A stretch of DNA of 64,000 nt from positions 9,291,676-9,355,675 of the forward strand of contig CM043807.1 in NCBI GenBank assembly GCA_023974075.1, in the 5' to 3' direction. Position numbers and translations under genes: made by a program. Shown piece after piece: positions 29,353 to 41,800 of this stretch. Under the pieces are notes generated by a model that had not been told where the DNA came from, made no database searches, and was given only the letters and a program-made list of their open reading frames with translations. This DNA comes from Chaenocephalus aceratus (taxonomy: Eukaryota; Chordata; Actinopteri; Perciformes; Channichthyidae). Position 1 is the first letter of the stretch, and every line of letters starts with the position of its first letter.

Positions 29353-32300
29353 CATCAGAATTCAAAACCCTCTTTTGCCCTAAAGCACGTGTTAATTTAA
29401 AGGCCCTGCTGCTTGTTAACATGACACAGTCTGCTAACCTCGAACCACATGATCAACTTGTTTTGCTTCACTTCACAACACGGATGTGAGAGATGTTGAC
29501 TTTTTTTTCTGGTGGTTTAGTTTTGTTTTCTGAGAAACTGACAGGAAAAAAGACATGAGAACACAGCGCCTCAGCTGTTTCCTGTTTATGTTGAAGGGAA
29601 GATTTATTATTTGCTCGCAAGAGAGATTGAGTGATACAATGAGAAGATAAAGAAGGTGGTTTAGCGAAGGGATTCGGGAAGGATGCGATCAGGAATTAGA
29701 GGGAATTATAGATAAGACGCATGAATAAATTGGGAAATCAAGCAACCGAGGGGAAACATGGAGCACAAGAGGAATACAAATATGGTGTGAATAAGAGAAA
29801 GAGTGTGTGAATGAGAGAAATATTATTTAAAAAGAGAAAATGTTTGATTGAGAACAGAGGAAATATACTGAGAGTACAAGAAAGGAAACAGCTGACAGGA
29901 AGATCTGTGGCTTTTCTTCTACAGCACTATGAACACAGCTGTTGTCAAACGGCTTCAAAACACCCGCAGTCAAGCATAACAGTCAGTAGCTTCCATGTGT
30001 TAGTGCAAAGACACAGGTTATTTACATAAGCATAAAGAAGGCACATACACACACGTTATGGGAAACAAAGACATCAAGAGACATGCAATCTCATGCAAAC
30101 ATGCACACACTGATAGCATCTTCAATTATTTCATTTATAACATCTGATTTGACTAAATAAAGATGAGCTACCTCTTTACGCGCATGAGGCTTTAAATAGA
30201 ACAAGTTTCCAGAAGTGATGATGAAAGTTGATGGGAAGATATAATGACAGTAACAGGACTATTTTGTTTACTCCAAACATTACTGAATGTAGGCTAAAGG
30301 GTACACACGAGGAGCTTTCATGTCACTGGATGATACCCTAACTCAAAGGCAGTCAGATATGCACGATAGAGCAGCAGCAAAACATTTGACTTGCAAAAAC
30401 AGCCGTGACCTAAATAAGACCTGCAGCGTAATGAGTAACTGTAGCCGACTAATTACCCTATGGGACTAATATGTTACTCAATACACAAATAACTCTTCAC
30501 CATGAAAGAAACACCTGGAATTTGATAAATAATGATATTTATGTGGAGCCCTGCTCTATAAACCTAATCACTTGTTCCAGAGCACTGAAGTTGTCATGCA
30601 CATTTGGGCCAATCAGAATATCCCTTTTTGCCTAAGAATGACATTTGCTCTATAATTTGCTACTCCTATCTCCCTTTTTAGGCTAACCTCTGCTTCGCTA
30701 GCCTGCAAATATTCAATATGTTTTCTTAAAAAAAATGACACTTTGATTGTTTTTTTACAGAAGGTCGACACTCTTCAGTTTGGAGTGTCAATCTAATCTG
30801 AGAAATCCCACATTTGACAACCAAACTGTTGTTAGCATTCTGGTTTAGCTAGCACTTTTAGCCTAGCCGGCCTCCTAACTTTTTGCTGGTCAGAATGAAT
30901 AAATCCATGAGTTTGAAATCTCATCAGGGGCCAAAACATTGCTCAGAGGTTTAAAGCACTTCTACACAGGATTATAGTTATCATTACAAGTTATATTATC
31001 TTTTGTCAAAACAAAGGGAAGGCAACATTTTCATGTTACACTGTAATCCACCAGAGATGTGCACTTGAATGTATTTCATAGGCCACTGCAGCATTTGTCT
31101 CGATGAAGTCGCTCTCTTGAGAAAACCCTTTTACCTTATGAGTGTCTTATCCTCGTTAAAATGATGAAAGCCTCAAATATAGCTATCTAGTACTGAATAC
31201 CTGCAGCTAAAATGAGGTATGGCTGATATAGCCCTCAGTTGGGTTTCAGCTTTTCAGTAAAAGAAGTCATATGAGAAATTAAATGGAGCAATGAAAGCCA
31301 GTGGAATGGAAGCTAAACCAGAAGAGGGAGTGTGAAATCACCTATGTGGAGAATATAACTCTTTGGTTATCGTACAGTTATATATGGGACTGCATGGAGA
31401 GAGGGTTAATAGAAGTAAGGTTTAAGTGTGTCTTGGGATGCGGAAAAAAGGAGGTTTATTTTATGCTGCTGTATACAGTCCATTATCATCTCCTCCTGCT
31501 ACTATGGACTTTCAGCAGTGACTGTAAACCATTTGATCGGAGGCCAGTTCAGTGTCGCTTTCCAGACCTAACTGGAGACTGACAGAACAGCTGGGGGACA
31601 CTGGCTGCAAATGAAAGAGAAAATGAAAGGCAGTGTAGAGATAAAAGATAATAAAGGGAGCGAGTGGAGAAGCCACAGCGAAAGATGTTTGTCTTTATTC
31701 ATCCTAACAGCAGGAAATATCTCCCACTTGTTCTACTGATGTGGAACAATGAGGTGAATCCATTATCCCTTATTGATTTCACTTGTAATAATGATATCAC
31801 AGAGGGGGGGGGATGCAGACAAAAATAAATAGAAATGAACTCATAAAGCTAGAGACATATGGATTTGCAGATGACCTAATATTCCAATATAAAGTGTGTC
31901 ATAGTCAGATACACAAAAATATAGACAAAACACATTTCACAAGAGGGCTGTGGAGGACCCACACACATCCTCCACACCCCCCATCGCAGCTGCTGAGGTG
32001 TGGTGGGGGGTAGATATGTGCTACAACCCCTCTGCCTGCACTCAGACCAGTTCTGGAAGAATTGGACTGCTTCCATGCATTCCTGCACCACCGTGTGCTC
32101 TCAGCTGGCCTACTTGTGTCGAGTACAACCACGCAGTCGAACTCACACAAGTGCAAGGGAAGCCATCTTGTTGTTGCTCGCTCAGACTGTCAATAAAGAC
32201 TTGAGAGAGCACATGGTGAGGCGAGTACATGCAGGCATACCACATCACACGCTGCTTCTGAAAACAGGCAGCTTTGTACTTCAAATTGCAGGTTTACATG

Positions 32301-33040
32301 GATAGAGATTAAAGTACAGTATGCTGATTTACATATCAACTGTCTATGCTCCAGTAACACAATAACTCACACTGTACTATGTGTGTCACAGTGAACACAT
32401 GGCGTAGTGGGATTCAACTCCTCTCATCAGGGAAACATCTGCTCCCCTTCATATTCAAGCACTCTTCTTCTTTTTTAATCCCCCTACCCTCTATCGCTCT
32501 GTGAAGTTGTGTCCCTCCTTTTTCCTCTTTCTTCTCTGTCCTCTCGCCCAGATTTCTCGGCTTCTCGATGACTTGCAACCACAGCTGGGGTTGTTTTTGA
32601 ACCGTCGAGTGCATCAGTGGACCGCATTTCTGTGAAAAGCCACTCCACTGCCTGTAAAGAAGTGCTGACCCCTCCTAACACCATAAGCTACTCCCCCCGG
32701 TCTTCTTGCTTCTCTGTGTCCTTCCCTGCATTTTCTACATATTGGTACTGAAATGCACAATTGGCCTTAACACTTGTGGTTCACATCTTACATCCTTCAA
32801 TAGCTCGCTTTGCCAACACACAGACATCCAGGGTGCACCCGTATGACCCAGTACAAGACACAACACACTTTGGCTTTTCCTGGAAATGTTAAATACAGGC
32901 CCCTGTGACTGGACTGATGTAAACAACAAGCTGAGGGTAAATAACAAAACAAGGGAGTTACTGTATAATGACAGTTTAATTGGATTTCAAAATACAAATG
33001 TTTTATTCTTAACATTCTTAACGGAAGTTTGACCACATTT
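29353..33040. other. Non-coding stretch, nothing recognised
   Basis: Some 3.7 kb without a recognised gene. Small features are GTTAGC/GCTAGC patches near 30835 and a GC-rich fold-back around 31965-32010. Confidence 0.4.
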
Positions 33041-33550
33041 CCCCTGTTTTAGCTTCTCTCCACTGGCTGCCAATTTATTTTAGGATCCATTTTAAAATTC
33101 TTCTATTTACTTTTAAATCCCTAAATGGCATGACCCCACCATACCTTGCTGAGCTGCTACAGCACTACACGCCGAGCCGCCCTCTCAGGTCAGCGGACCA
33201 ACTGCTCCTGAATGTGCCTAAAACCAGGTCAAAGCTCAGAGGGGACCGTTGCGTCTCTGTAGCGGCTCCCAAACTGTGGAACGCTCTGCCCCTGGAGATC
33301 AGACAGGCCTCCACACCGCCTGCTTTTAAATCGCTTCTTAAAACCCACCTCTTCTCCTTAGCGTTTTAACATTTGGCGTTTCAACATCTTTCAGAGTGTT
33401 GCTTTTTTGCATTTAAATTGTTTTTTGTTTTTACTTGTACTTGTTTTATGGTGTGTGAGCTGAGCTGTGTTTTATCTATTTGCCTGTACAGCACTTTGGT
33501 CTGGAGGTTTAAAGTGCTTTATAAATAAAGTTGTATTGTATTGTATTGTA
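33041..33550 (+). mobile_element. 5'-truncated L2-clade LINE, 3' end
   Basis: The segment opens with the C-terminal part of the reverse-transcriptase ORF and ends in AAGTGCTTTATAAATAAAG followed by (TTGTA)n. This 3' microsatellite tail is typical of L2-type LINEs. Only the last ~510 bp remain, as expected from abortive reverse transcription. Confidence 0.85.
33052..33369 (+). pseudogene. LINE ORF2 C-terminal fragment (L2-like)
   Basis: One open frame of 105 codons plus stop. It carries the post-RT segment common to fish L2-like proteins: LHWLPI, FKILLFTFKSLNG, PPYLAELLQHY, PSRPLRSADQLLL, APKLWNALPLEIRQA and LKTHLF. The endonuclease and RT catalytic domains are absent because of 5' truncation, so it cannot act alone. 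Confidence 0.85.
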
Positions 33551-34447
33551 ACATAGATGATGCTCAATCAGTTTTTTTCTAACTTCTCCTCATATCTTCC
33601 TTCTGCCGTATGTTCTTTATTTTATATTTTAATTATCCAGGAGGAAAAACAGTTTGAGGTAGAATATAAAAGCTCCAGTACAGTTGTGTCTTTAATCCTA
33701 TCTCAATGCCCTTCTCTTCCTTCTTCTTTTACAAGGATAAGAATGGAAATGTAACACTGTGTTGATCCAGCATGTAAACTGCAGTGGCATGCTGGGACAT
33801 GAAAGCAGTCTTTGACTGTGGCTGCATACGCTTGGCCTACTTTTTGATTCCATTACATTATTGGGTGGGTGGGTGGGTAGAGAGGTTGTGCTGCCTTTTA
33901 AGTATTAGCAAACTGGATGTCAGATGGTGTGTGTGGCTTTGTGTTTATGTGTGTGTGTTGGCCATGTGTGTCTAAGTGAAGGTAGGCAGAGTGTCTGTTG
34001 TTTATGTCGGCTTGATTACAGGACTGTGTGTGTGCAATAGCATTCACTCTGGTTGTAACATGTTTTAACTAACTTGCTTGTTTCCGAAACATCCACCATA
34101 ATAATTGAAACCTGCAGCAATACACCAGGACAAAGGGAGTGACATTGATGGAAGACTTTGTAGCTTTGTTGTTTGTTTCTTATATGTGGCAATAGCTAGT
34201 CTGTGTATTTGCATTCTGTGACTAACTTTATTTGCACATTCACACTGGTAGGCTACTTTAAACATTCATGGTGAATGTGCACATTTAATGCAAACACGGG
34301 ATATGTTGCATGTTGAAATCTGAAGAGGCGATCCATGTTAGCTTGTTAGCTACTGGTTATTGGCTAATTGATTTTTTGGGGGAATTGTAATTAAAAACAA
34401 TATTATATTTGATCTATCAACCGTTTCACAGCAACGGTTTAACGTGT
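33551..34447. other. Non-coding stretch, nothing recognised
   Basis: A short GTGG tandem (33864-33878) and TG-rich patches; no coding motif. Confidence 0.4.
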
Positions 34448-36179
34448 TTAACCTCTTAAGCCCTGAGCCTGTTATTCAGGTTTCAGGCTCGAAAATGCCA
34501 GCACTAACACAACAAAGACTATATCTTCACTTCTAAAAGGGGTAAATTAATAATCTTTTCTCTCAAAGCAAGGTTACATCTGTGAGTTGGATGTAGAAGT
34601 GTCAGAATCAATATAGATGTTTTTATTTTAAAGTAAATTCAGATGGAACACAGTAAAAACATGTACATTCTAATGTCCGCCTAAAAGAAAACCATTACTT
34701 ATAGTGAAAACCACCCTTGAAGGATGGGCTAGTAGACTAAAAGCTTTATGAATCCAAACTATAACATATAATAAGTACCCTGTATCAAGATTGATGCAAA
34801 ACAAGTGAAATCTGACCTTTTTAGAGAGGTTTAGAAAAATAAAGTCCAAGCGGACTCACCTCTGGGTAATTTGGGAACCATCAGTTCCATTTGAACTTTT
34901 TCACTGTAAAAATCATTTTATTACTTTGAATTATCACTATAGGTATTCATTCCATCCAAATACAACTGTTGTGAAAAAAAATGAAAAAATAGAATAAAAC
35001 ATAGGCCTACTCTGTTATCCTCTTACAGTGAGCCTCTGAATTAGCCCCGAGCGAAAAATGCTAACCTATTACTGCACCAAAAATCACTCCTAGCTCCCTT
35101 ATTACTTATCCTAGCTGCATATCCAACACATTGTTTATGATCGTAAAGACACAGAATCTAACGGTGCCCACCTCAACAATGAAAGATACAAACTCGCGAC
35201 GTTATCAACAAAAACGTACATCAAAACAAGTGGCGCTAGCGCTAATGCGCTAGGCTAACATGGCTCACCTTCCTCTTTGTCTGGTCTAAACTGGTCTTCA
35301 ATGGCATTAAAACGATAAAAACGATGATGTAGTTAATCCATAGGTTAATATCCAATGTGGCTGTGTCCCCTTTGAAATGTGCTGATAATCTATAAGCAAT
35401 AAAACTGCAATTCCGTTATCTGCTGTCCGCTCTGTGCTCCATGCGCTCTGGGTCCTGCAATTCCTGCTTCCTTACATAGTAAACAATAAGTAAAGTCTGC
35501 TGCGTAATGTACTTAAGCTGGCTGGCATTCTTTATACTTTACGCAGGACCATATCTCTGGAACCCATTGGTCGATTTGGGTGATTTACACCTTTTTCTTA
35601 ACCATTACATCCAATAGAATCGATGGGCAGTTCCCAAATCCACGTCAACATTACCATTGCAGACGTAATAGAGAAGCAAACGAAACATACCTGAAAGTAC
35701 AAGCCTGGACGGCAAAACTTTATACCCAGTATATTGCCATAAATATGATGATGGATTATCAGTAAAAATGTCTACGTGATACAAAGACATTGGATTAACC
35801 TTGAGCGGCATTTTTATTCCATTGAACACAACTTTTGATCACAAATCAAAAAAGGTAAGACGTAATTATTGTAATATTTTTGAAACCGGATGTTGTTTAC
35901 TTTCTCTTTTCTGGCTGATAGCTCCAGGAATTCGAGGTTGTACAGTGATGACATTACATGTGTGGAATCTGTGGAGTCTCAGCTTTAAATCATATATCTT
36001 GTTTGTGCAGTTAAGATAGTAATAAGGGCATTTCTACCGTGAGTTCTGTGTAAAAAAGCGTTAGCATTTTTTCGCTCAATGCTAATTCAAAGGCTTGGTA
36101 TTACTCTTGTGTTTTTTTTAGCTAACAATTGTTCTTATTGTCAGTTAGCGGAGTTTCTTACCTTTAAAAGGGTATGAAA

Positions 36180-36942
36180 TAGGGATGTCCCGATCACCTT
36201 TTTTTGCTCCCGATCCGATTCCGATCATTTGATTTAGATAATCTGCCGATACCGATTTTTCCCGATCCGATCTTTATGCAATGCATTAAGAGAACAAAAA
36301 GGTAACAGATAACGGCTGGTCATCCAACGCGATGAATTCAACTATCTTGGCTGTACATTTTTTGGCCTTTTCACTGTTCTGGGACAGTTTCTCTTTCCTT
36401 TTAAAAGTCTCTGAAAGTGTCGGTTGTTTCAGTGCTGTTACCGGAGTGGCCGCTGTGTACTCGTCGTGTTGTTGTTGGTGTTTGTTTCTCAGGTGGCGTA
36501 TTAGATTGGTCGTGTTGAACGTAGCTCTGTTCTTTCCACCGCGCGGAACCTCCACCTTGCAAACATTGCATCTGGCTGTTACACTGCCTTCGCTTTCAAT
36601 TTTATAATACTTCCAAACTCCTGACATTTTCTCTGTCCCGACTCCCGAGTCACCAGCTGAACGTAGCCTCTCGTTAGCTTACTGCTACTATTAGACACTG
36701 CGCCCACTCTGTTGCCAGATTTCAGAGAAATAAGCAACCAGGTCTGAAAACAAGCCCAAAGAAAGCAACACATACATGATGTTGTGTAATTTTAAACCAA
36801 AACTAAGTCCTCAGGATGACTTTAAGACGTGAACATGGTCATTTTTGTTTTGTAACAATAAATAAAATTATAAAAATATTTAATAAAAAAAAGAAAAATC
36901 GGCTCCGATCCCCGATCACGTGATCGGATCGGTACATCTCTA
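36180..36942 (-). mobile_element. hAT element, internally deleted, nested in the TTAA element
   Basis: An exact 8-bp target duplication GTATGAAA lies at 36172-36179 and 36943-36950. The ends TAGGGATGTCCCGATC... and ...GATCGGTACATCTCTA are imperfect inverted repeats followed by repeated CCGATCCGAT motifs. The element carries only the first part of a transposase gene on the minus strand. At 763 bp it is far shorter than an autonomous hAT (usually above 2 kb). Confidence 0.9.
36286..36627 (-). pseudogene. Truncated hAT transposase, BED zinc-finger fragment
   Basis: A 113-codon frame starts MSGVWKYYKI and carries a BED-type finger: aromatic VWKYY, then C-x2-C (CNVC), then H-x5-H (HLRNKH), residues about 4-50. 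A low-complexity linker follows, then KIVEFIALDDQPLSV, the start of the conserved ZBED-like hAT region. The match ends there and the frame stops after five unrelated residues, so most of the protein, including the RNase H-like catalytic core and dimerisation region, is deleted. The finger would bind DNA in an intact transposase; this copy cannot transpose unaided. Confidence 0.85.
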
Positions 36943-37051
36943 GTATGAAACATTAATAGTTTCATAAATGTTAAGAAGCCCTGAGACATAGTCTCGTAAA
37001 AAAACGGTGGGATGGGGTCCACTGGGGGGACCTTCGGGCTTAAGAGGTTAA

Positions 37052-38175
37052 CAATTGAGTGAAATGGATTCCAATCATCATAAATCATTTATAATAGAAA
37101 TGATTTGATATCCCGCAATGTTGACATCCATGTTTGCTAGCTTAATAGTTTTCTCCATTTGGTGGTGGTTAGTGTGTATTTATTTTGCATATAACATGTA
37201 CCCTAAAGATAGATGCCCAAGATTGGAGTTTTCCCGTGAACAGACAAAAGCTGTATTTACATTCCGTGTTAACTCTCTAAAATGCATTGTGTGTATACTT
37301 TAGGTCTTACAAACGTGTCGAGTTAATTTCCTTCCTCAGCGCTATTAGGGGTCTAAAACTCTACATGGAACCTTAAATTCAGGGATACGTATTGTTGAAG
37401 TGCTCTTGGCGTGACACCACAAATTCACCAAAACAGATCAGACTTGATTATCATAAATGATTCAGGTTTTGGAGTAAAAGCCCTGTCTAAAAAGAAGACT
37501 AAGGTGAGTAACAGTAAAATTGAGAGGGTATTTGCAGTGTAACTTAATACAAGTTTTCTCCTCGAGTAATATTAAAGAGCTGTTTTTTACTGGTGCCTGG
37601 CTGCCTGCCTGTGGACCTGTCTGTCAGGAGAGATGCTACGTGACCATGATTGTGTGCAAACATTCAGTGCCTTGGGTATTTCACATTAATTGTGTGTGCA
37701 CCACGTGCTTAGTATCATGTTTGGTAGTGTTTGCTCATCTCTTTCTCCAGGGAACCGCAGTCTCCAGCTATCCAAGCGTCTTTAATTTGCCAGCATGGAA
37801 CAAACCCGCTCAAGTAAATGAGGCTGTTTTCATAAGATTTTTCACAGAATTCAATATGGGAGCCAAACAAAAGAGGGCCCACATGGATCCTGCCAACAAC
37901 AAAACCTGTTCAAAGAGAAATACTAAACCCTCCTCTCCCGCATCCCTGCACCTCACCAAGTACAGCTTTGATGTCATCCAAAACATTGTGTATCTTCTCT
38001 CTGTGTATACAGCTTTGGGCATGAGCTATGTACCGATAGGTGTCTGTGTGTTGTTGTGTGTGTCGCAGGGAGGGAAGAAGATAGCAGACATAAAACACAT
38101 AGGTTTATTTTTAGAAGTGTAGTCCAGTTAATTCGTTTTTAATATTCTCAGTATCTTGCAGTGATGTAAAGTATC
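37052..38175. other. Non-coding stretch with one 200-codon open frame
   Basis: The frame at 37520-38122 (+) has Cys-rich and hydrophobic patches but matches no family I recognise. It lacks clear splice sites or biased composition, so I treat it as probably chance. Confidence 0.4.
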
Positions 38176-38178
38176 TAA

Positions 38179-38958
38179 TGGCGCATTTCCACTACAGCGC
38201 GGAGCTCGCTTTAAGCGTGCCGAGCTGCGCGGGGCCCGTTTTTGGTTGCGTTTCCACTTGGCGTAATACCGGCTAGCGGGTACTATTTCACAGTTTTTCT
38301 GGCCCCATAAAATCCAGGTTCTTTCCGGGCCAACAGCCAGGCTGAGTCGGGCTGAGTATGCTAAACTAGAGAGAGAATCGCTGGCAAGGGGGCTACAACA
38401 ACTAGAACAAGATGAACATATTTGACCGTGATTTAATTGTAATACACGTTTCAAAATGATGCCGAAGTAACAACATACTGATACCGGTTAGTAAAAACCA
38501 TGAATTAATGCTTTGACAAGTCTGCAGACAGACGGCAGGCGAAAAAACCTTTTAAAATGTGTGTTTTCTAAATGAAGATCGGCTAAGCTAACGCAGTATA
38601 TGCTCCGACCGTCCACACTCACAACAACGGCCTACAGCCATAAATAAAGCAGCGACTGTATTCGCCATGACACAGACAGTCTGTGGTTTGTACTTGTCTA
38701 ACTTTTGTCTAGTTTCTGAACAGATATGAGGAGCTGTGAGCTTGAGTGCTAACAGCTAACGGTTGATGTTGTTTTTCTGGGGTTCTCATTGAAGATGACG
38801 TCACGGCTCCACCTACACTGCGTTACTATAGTTACTACCCCAGTTCCTAAACTGTAATGGAAATGCGCCATAAAGTGAGCCATAAAGTGAGCCAGTCCTA
38901 ACAAGGCCTAGCCATTACCGAGCGAGGCTGAGCGAGGCCCTGTAGTGGAAATGCGCCA
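38179..38958. mobile_element. Harbinger-type MITE, 780 bp
   Basis: A perfect 19-bp terminal inverted repeat, TGGCGCATTTCCACTACAG, lies at 38179 and is mirrored at 38940-38958. TAA flanks both sides (38176-38178 and 38959-38961), the 3-bp TWA duplication expected of PIF/Harbinger. An internal partial copy of the end (GGAAATGCGCCA) sits at 38861-38872. No transposase or Myb-like gene is inside. Confidence 0.8.
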
Positions 38959-38961
38959 TAA

Positions 38962-39110
38962 GTAAGGCAAGGCAAGTTTATTTATATAGCACTTTTCAAC
39001 ACAAGGCAATTCAAAGTGCTTTACAAAAAATGAAAGACATTAAGAAAATGTCCTTTAAAATCAGTCATTAAAAAGAAAAGCTAATAAAATAAACATTAAA
39101 AGAAAAAATA
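38962..39110 (-). mobile_element. LINE 3'-tail fragment (L2-like)
   Basis: GGCAAGGCAAGTTTATTTATATAGCACTTTTC... CAAAGTGCTTTACA is the reverse complement of the tail ending the LINE relic at 54630-54688. It abuts the Harbinger MITE directly. Confidence 0.65.
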
Positions 39111-39189
39111 CATGGATAAAAGTTTCAGTGCAGTCTAAGATATGAATAGATATCAATATGATATGAATAGTTCAATTAGTTCAAAGTAG

Positions 39190-39699
39190 ATCTACTCAAG
39201 TGCTGTACTTAAGTGCAATGTTGAGATACTTGTACTTTAGTTGAGTGTTTAAATGTGTTGCTTCTTCTACTCCACTTCAATTCAGAGGTAAATAGTGTAC
39301 TTTTTCACTATTACATTTATTCAATACCTTAAGTTACTTTACAGATGTTTATTAATGATGTGAAATATAATCAACACTTAAATCAGACTTTAGTTCCACC
39401 TGGAGTAAATTCACAAGCTACCCTGCAGTATACAAAGTCATTAAACTAGCTGCACCTTAACCAGCTTTGAGAACACTTTAATGATCAATAATTATAAAAC
39501 ATATCATATATTATTCTGAAATGGGCCAATCTGCAGAATAACTACTTTTACTTTTATAGTATGTAGATGCCAATAATGTAGTACTTGTACTTGAGTAACA
39601 TTTTGATTGCAGGACTTTTAATTGTACAGAATATTCCTACACTCGGGTACCTCTACTTTTAATTAAGTTCAATATCTGAGTTCTTCTCCCACCTCTGGT
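39190..39699. mobile_element. Dispersed ACTTGAGTA-type non-autonomous repeat (copy A)
   Basis: Dense ACTTGAGTA/TACTTAAGT motifs surround a conserved interior (CTGCAGTATACAAAGTCATT, AGCTGCACCTT, TCAGACTTTAGTT). The same interior appears inverted at 56358-56925 and in part at 61690-61850. Its structure suggests a fish DNA-transposon MITE, but terminal duplications were not resolved. Confidence 0.65.
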
Positions 39700-40702
39700 A
39701 TCTTGTTTGCTCTATTGGCTAATTGGTCTTTGGGCACAAATGAAGGGCACACTATGTCCCAAACAGTACATCATGTGTGTGTAATGTATGCCTCCGGTGG
39801 CAGCAGATGCTCACATTCAGCATGAGTGTATACATTGCAGACGGGCAGGCAACTGTGCACATATGTGATCCTGCATGTGAACAATGCCACCAGTTGCTGC
39901 GGGTGGAAGCTTCCTGGTCGCCTGTCAGCCTGCGGGGAGGGAGTGACCGCGGTACAATGGAGGGTGTGAGGGTAAAGGGACGGGGAGGGAAGCACAGGAG
40001 GAGGAGGATAGGGGGTGGCGGTAAGTCGAGATAAAGCCAGACAGATGGGGCAGACAATGAGGCATAGACACCCTGCCTGCGTGTCGACAACACCCCCGTC
40101 CTGCTTCAAACTTTAGCTATTCCTTTATCTATTCCCATGCGCCCATGTTTGTCTTAACATTCCTGTGTGTTTTGCTCCATTTCCCAACTTTAAGTTGATG
40201 CACTGTAAAACATTGAAATCTTGCCAAGCTTATTTGTCTAATTTCTAGTCAGAATATGTCTTAACAGAAGACATAACACTTACAGATGTAGCACTCCAGA
40301 TCAGACTCACATGGGTGTGTCCCAGTCAAAAGCCCAGCGGATCCCAGTGGCTGGGGGTGTTGCCAAATTGCTAGAGGGCGTTGCCCAATTTCCCCATTTG
40401 TTCAATGACAGGATTTAACCATGAGATGAGGCGCTTCATTCACAAAATACACAAAGCCAACTGGGTGTTGTAGAACTTAGTCTGTTTGCAATGTTTGCAA
40501 CTCTGCAGTTGTGTTTGCTGAATACTGTAGCATTTAATCACTTATTTGTTACTGTATGGTTTTCACAAGCTACTATAATGAAAACACATCAATATTTTAG
40601 ATCAAATAAAGTATATAGTTAGCTTTATGCAGTATATTTCTTGTAATATTGTTGGGGTGTTTTTACACAGTACAGTAGATTGAAGTAAATCAATTTATAC
40701 AT
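39700..40702. other. Non-coding stretch, nothing recognised
   Basis: A GC-richer patch at 39840-40100 gives several short overlapping open frames, none recognisable. Confidence 0.4.
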
Positions 40703-40900
40703 TAAGATAAGATAAGATGGACCTTTATGAATCCCGTGGGGAAATTCAGTAGTTCAAACAGCAACAGGGTGAGAGTGAAAAACAGGACAGCACAGATTCA
40801 CACAGATTAATAAAATCAAAAATAAGATGAGCGATAAAAATAATAATAATGAGAAACTATGAAATAAGAAATGAATAAAACTAAAATGTAATTATCATAT
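40703..40900 (-). mobile_element. LINE-like 3'-end fragment with (AAGAT)n
   Basis: AAGATAAGATAAGATGGACC is followed by TTTATGAATCCCGTGGGGAAATTC, a pattern common at the reversed 3' ends of fish retroposons. 5'-truncated; family uncertain. Confidence 0.5.
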
Positions 40901-41152
40901 CATATATTATAATGTATTGTATTATTAAGTAATATCATACATTAACCCCATTATAGCAGATGCCACATTGAATGGATGAACACATTTATGCATAAATTAT
41001 TACAACAGAGTATTTCTAAATACAAGTTGTAAAAATACTTATATGTATTTAATATTAACCCTTTGGAGTCGACCGTCACGCCGGCGTGATCAGATCACAT
41101 GACCTGTTCAAGCCGGTGCCGCATAAAAATAACAGTCCGGACAACATTGCCG

Positions 41153-41680
41153 TGTGTTTCTGTCGAAAGTACTGGCTTGAAACTATATCCCAGTCTTTGT
41201 TTCATGCAAAATGACCCAGTAAACACGGAGATACGATGATATAAAGTTAATACATTTCAAAAGTATGAAAAATGGAAGCACATATTTGAATATCTTCGCC
41301 GTATTTGATCATTTTACGAAATGGAAAATACTGGAAACTGTAGACCCTGCTCAACAGGATGTATATGTGTATTTCTGTCGAAAGTACTAGCTTGAAACTA
41401 TATTTTTGCATTTTGCAGGTCACCCTTGAAAAAGAGATCTTTTGATCTCAAGGGGCTTTCACCTGGTTAAATAAAGGCTACAAACAAACAAATATGCCAG
41501 TCTTTGTTTCATGCAAAAAGACCCAATAAACACGGACATACGATGATATAAAGTTAATACAGATATATTTCAGAAGTATGAATAATGGAAGCACATATTT
41601 TAATATCTTCGCCGTATTTTATCATTTTACAAAACGGAAAATACTGGAAACTGTAGATTCTGCTCAACAGGATGTATTTA
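41153..41680. repeat. ~210-bp tandem duplication within the piggyBac-like element
   Basis: Copy 1 (41153-41362) and copy 2 (41366-41680) share blocks such as TCTGTCGAAAGTACT, GATATAAAGTTAATAC and CTGCTCAACAGGATGTAT. Copy 2 is longer because it holds an inserted LINE tail. Confidence 0.9.
41402..41493 (+). mobile_element. LINE 3'-tail insertion inside tandem copy 2
   Basis: TTTGCAGGTCACCCTTGAAA ... CCTGGTTAAATAAAGG followed by (ACAAA)n interrupts the duplicated unit at ACTATAT. The sequence is the common fish LINE 3' terminus. The clean interruption dates it after the duplication. Confidence 0.7.
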
Positions 41681-41800
41681 CTAGGGAGGGGGTGAGGTAA
41701 TCAGGTAAACGGAGTGATACGAAACGAGACGAAAAGAGACGAAGAGGGACGGTGGGAACCGAAGAGAAACAGCGGGAAATGGAGAGAGACGAAGATATAC

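Larger units (their letters stand above)
34452..37047. mobile_element. TTAA-flanked piggyBac-like element, 2.6 kb, with nested hAT
   Basis: TTAA at 34448-34451 and 37048-37051 flank 12-bp inverted termini: CCTCTTAAGCCC on the left, mirrored by GGGCTTAAGAGG on the right. Subterminal inverted blocks occur at the left end (GAGCCTG...CAGGCTC). A second inverted pair at 35032-35065 and 36060-36094 shares GCGAAAAA(A)TGCTAAC. TTAA duplication is the hallmark of piggyBac-type cut-and-paste, but no piggyBac transposase was seen, so it is a non-autonomous copy. A hAT element inserted later at 36180-36942. Confidence 0.65.

Noticed and set aside
38128..38454. 108-codon minus-strand open frame
   Set aside because: Lies mostly inside the Harbinger MITE; composition follows the MITE sequence.
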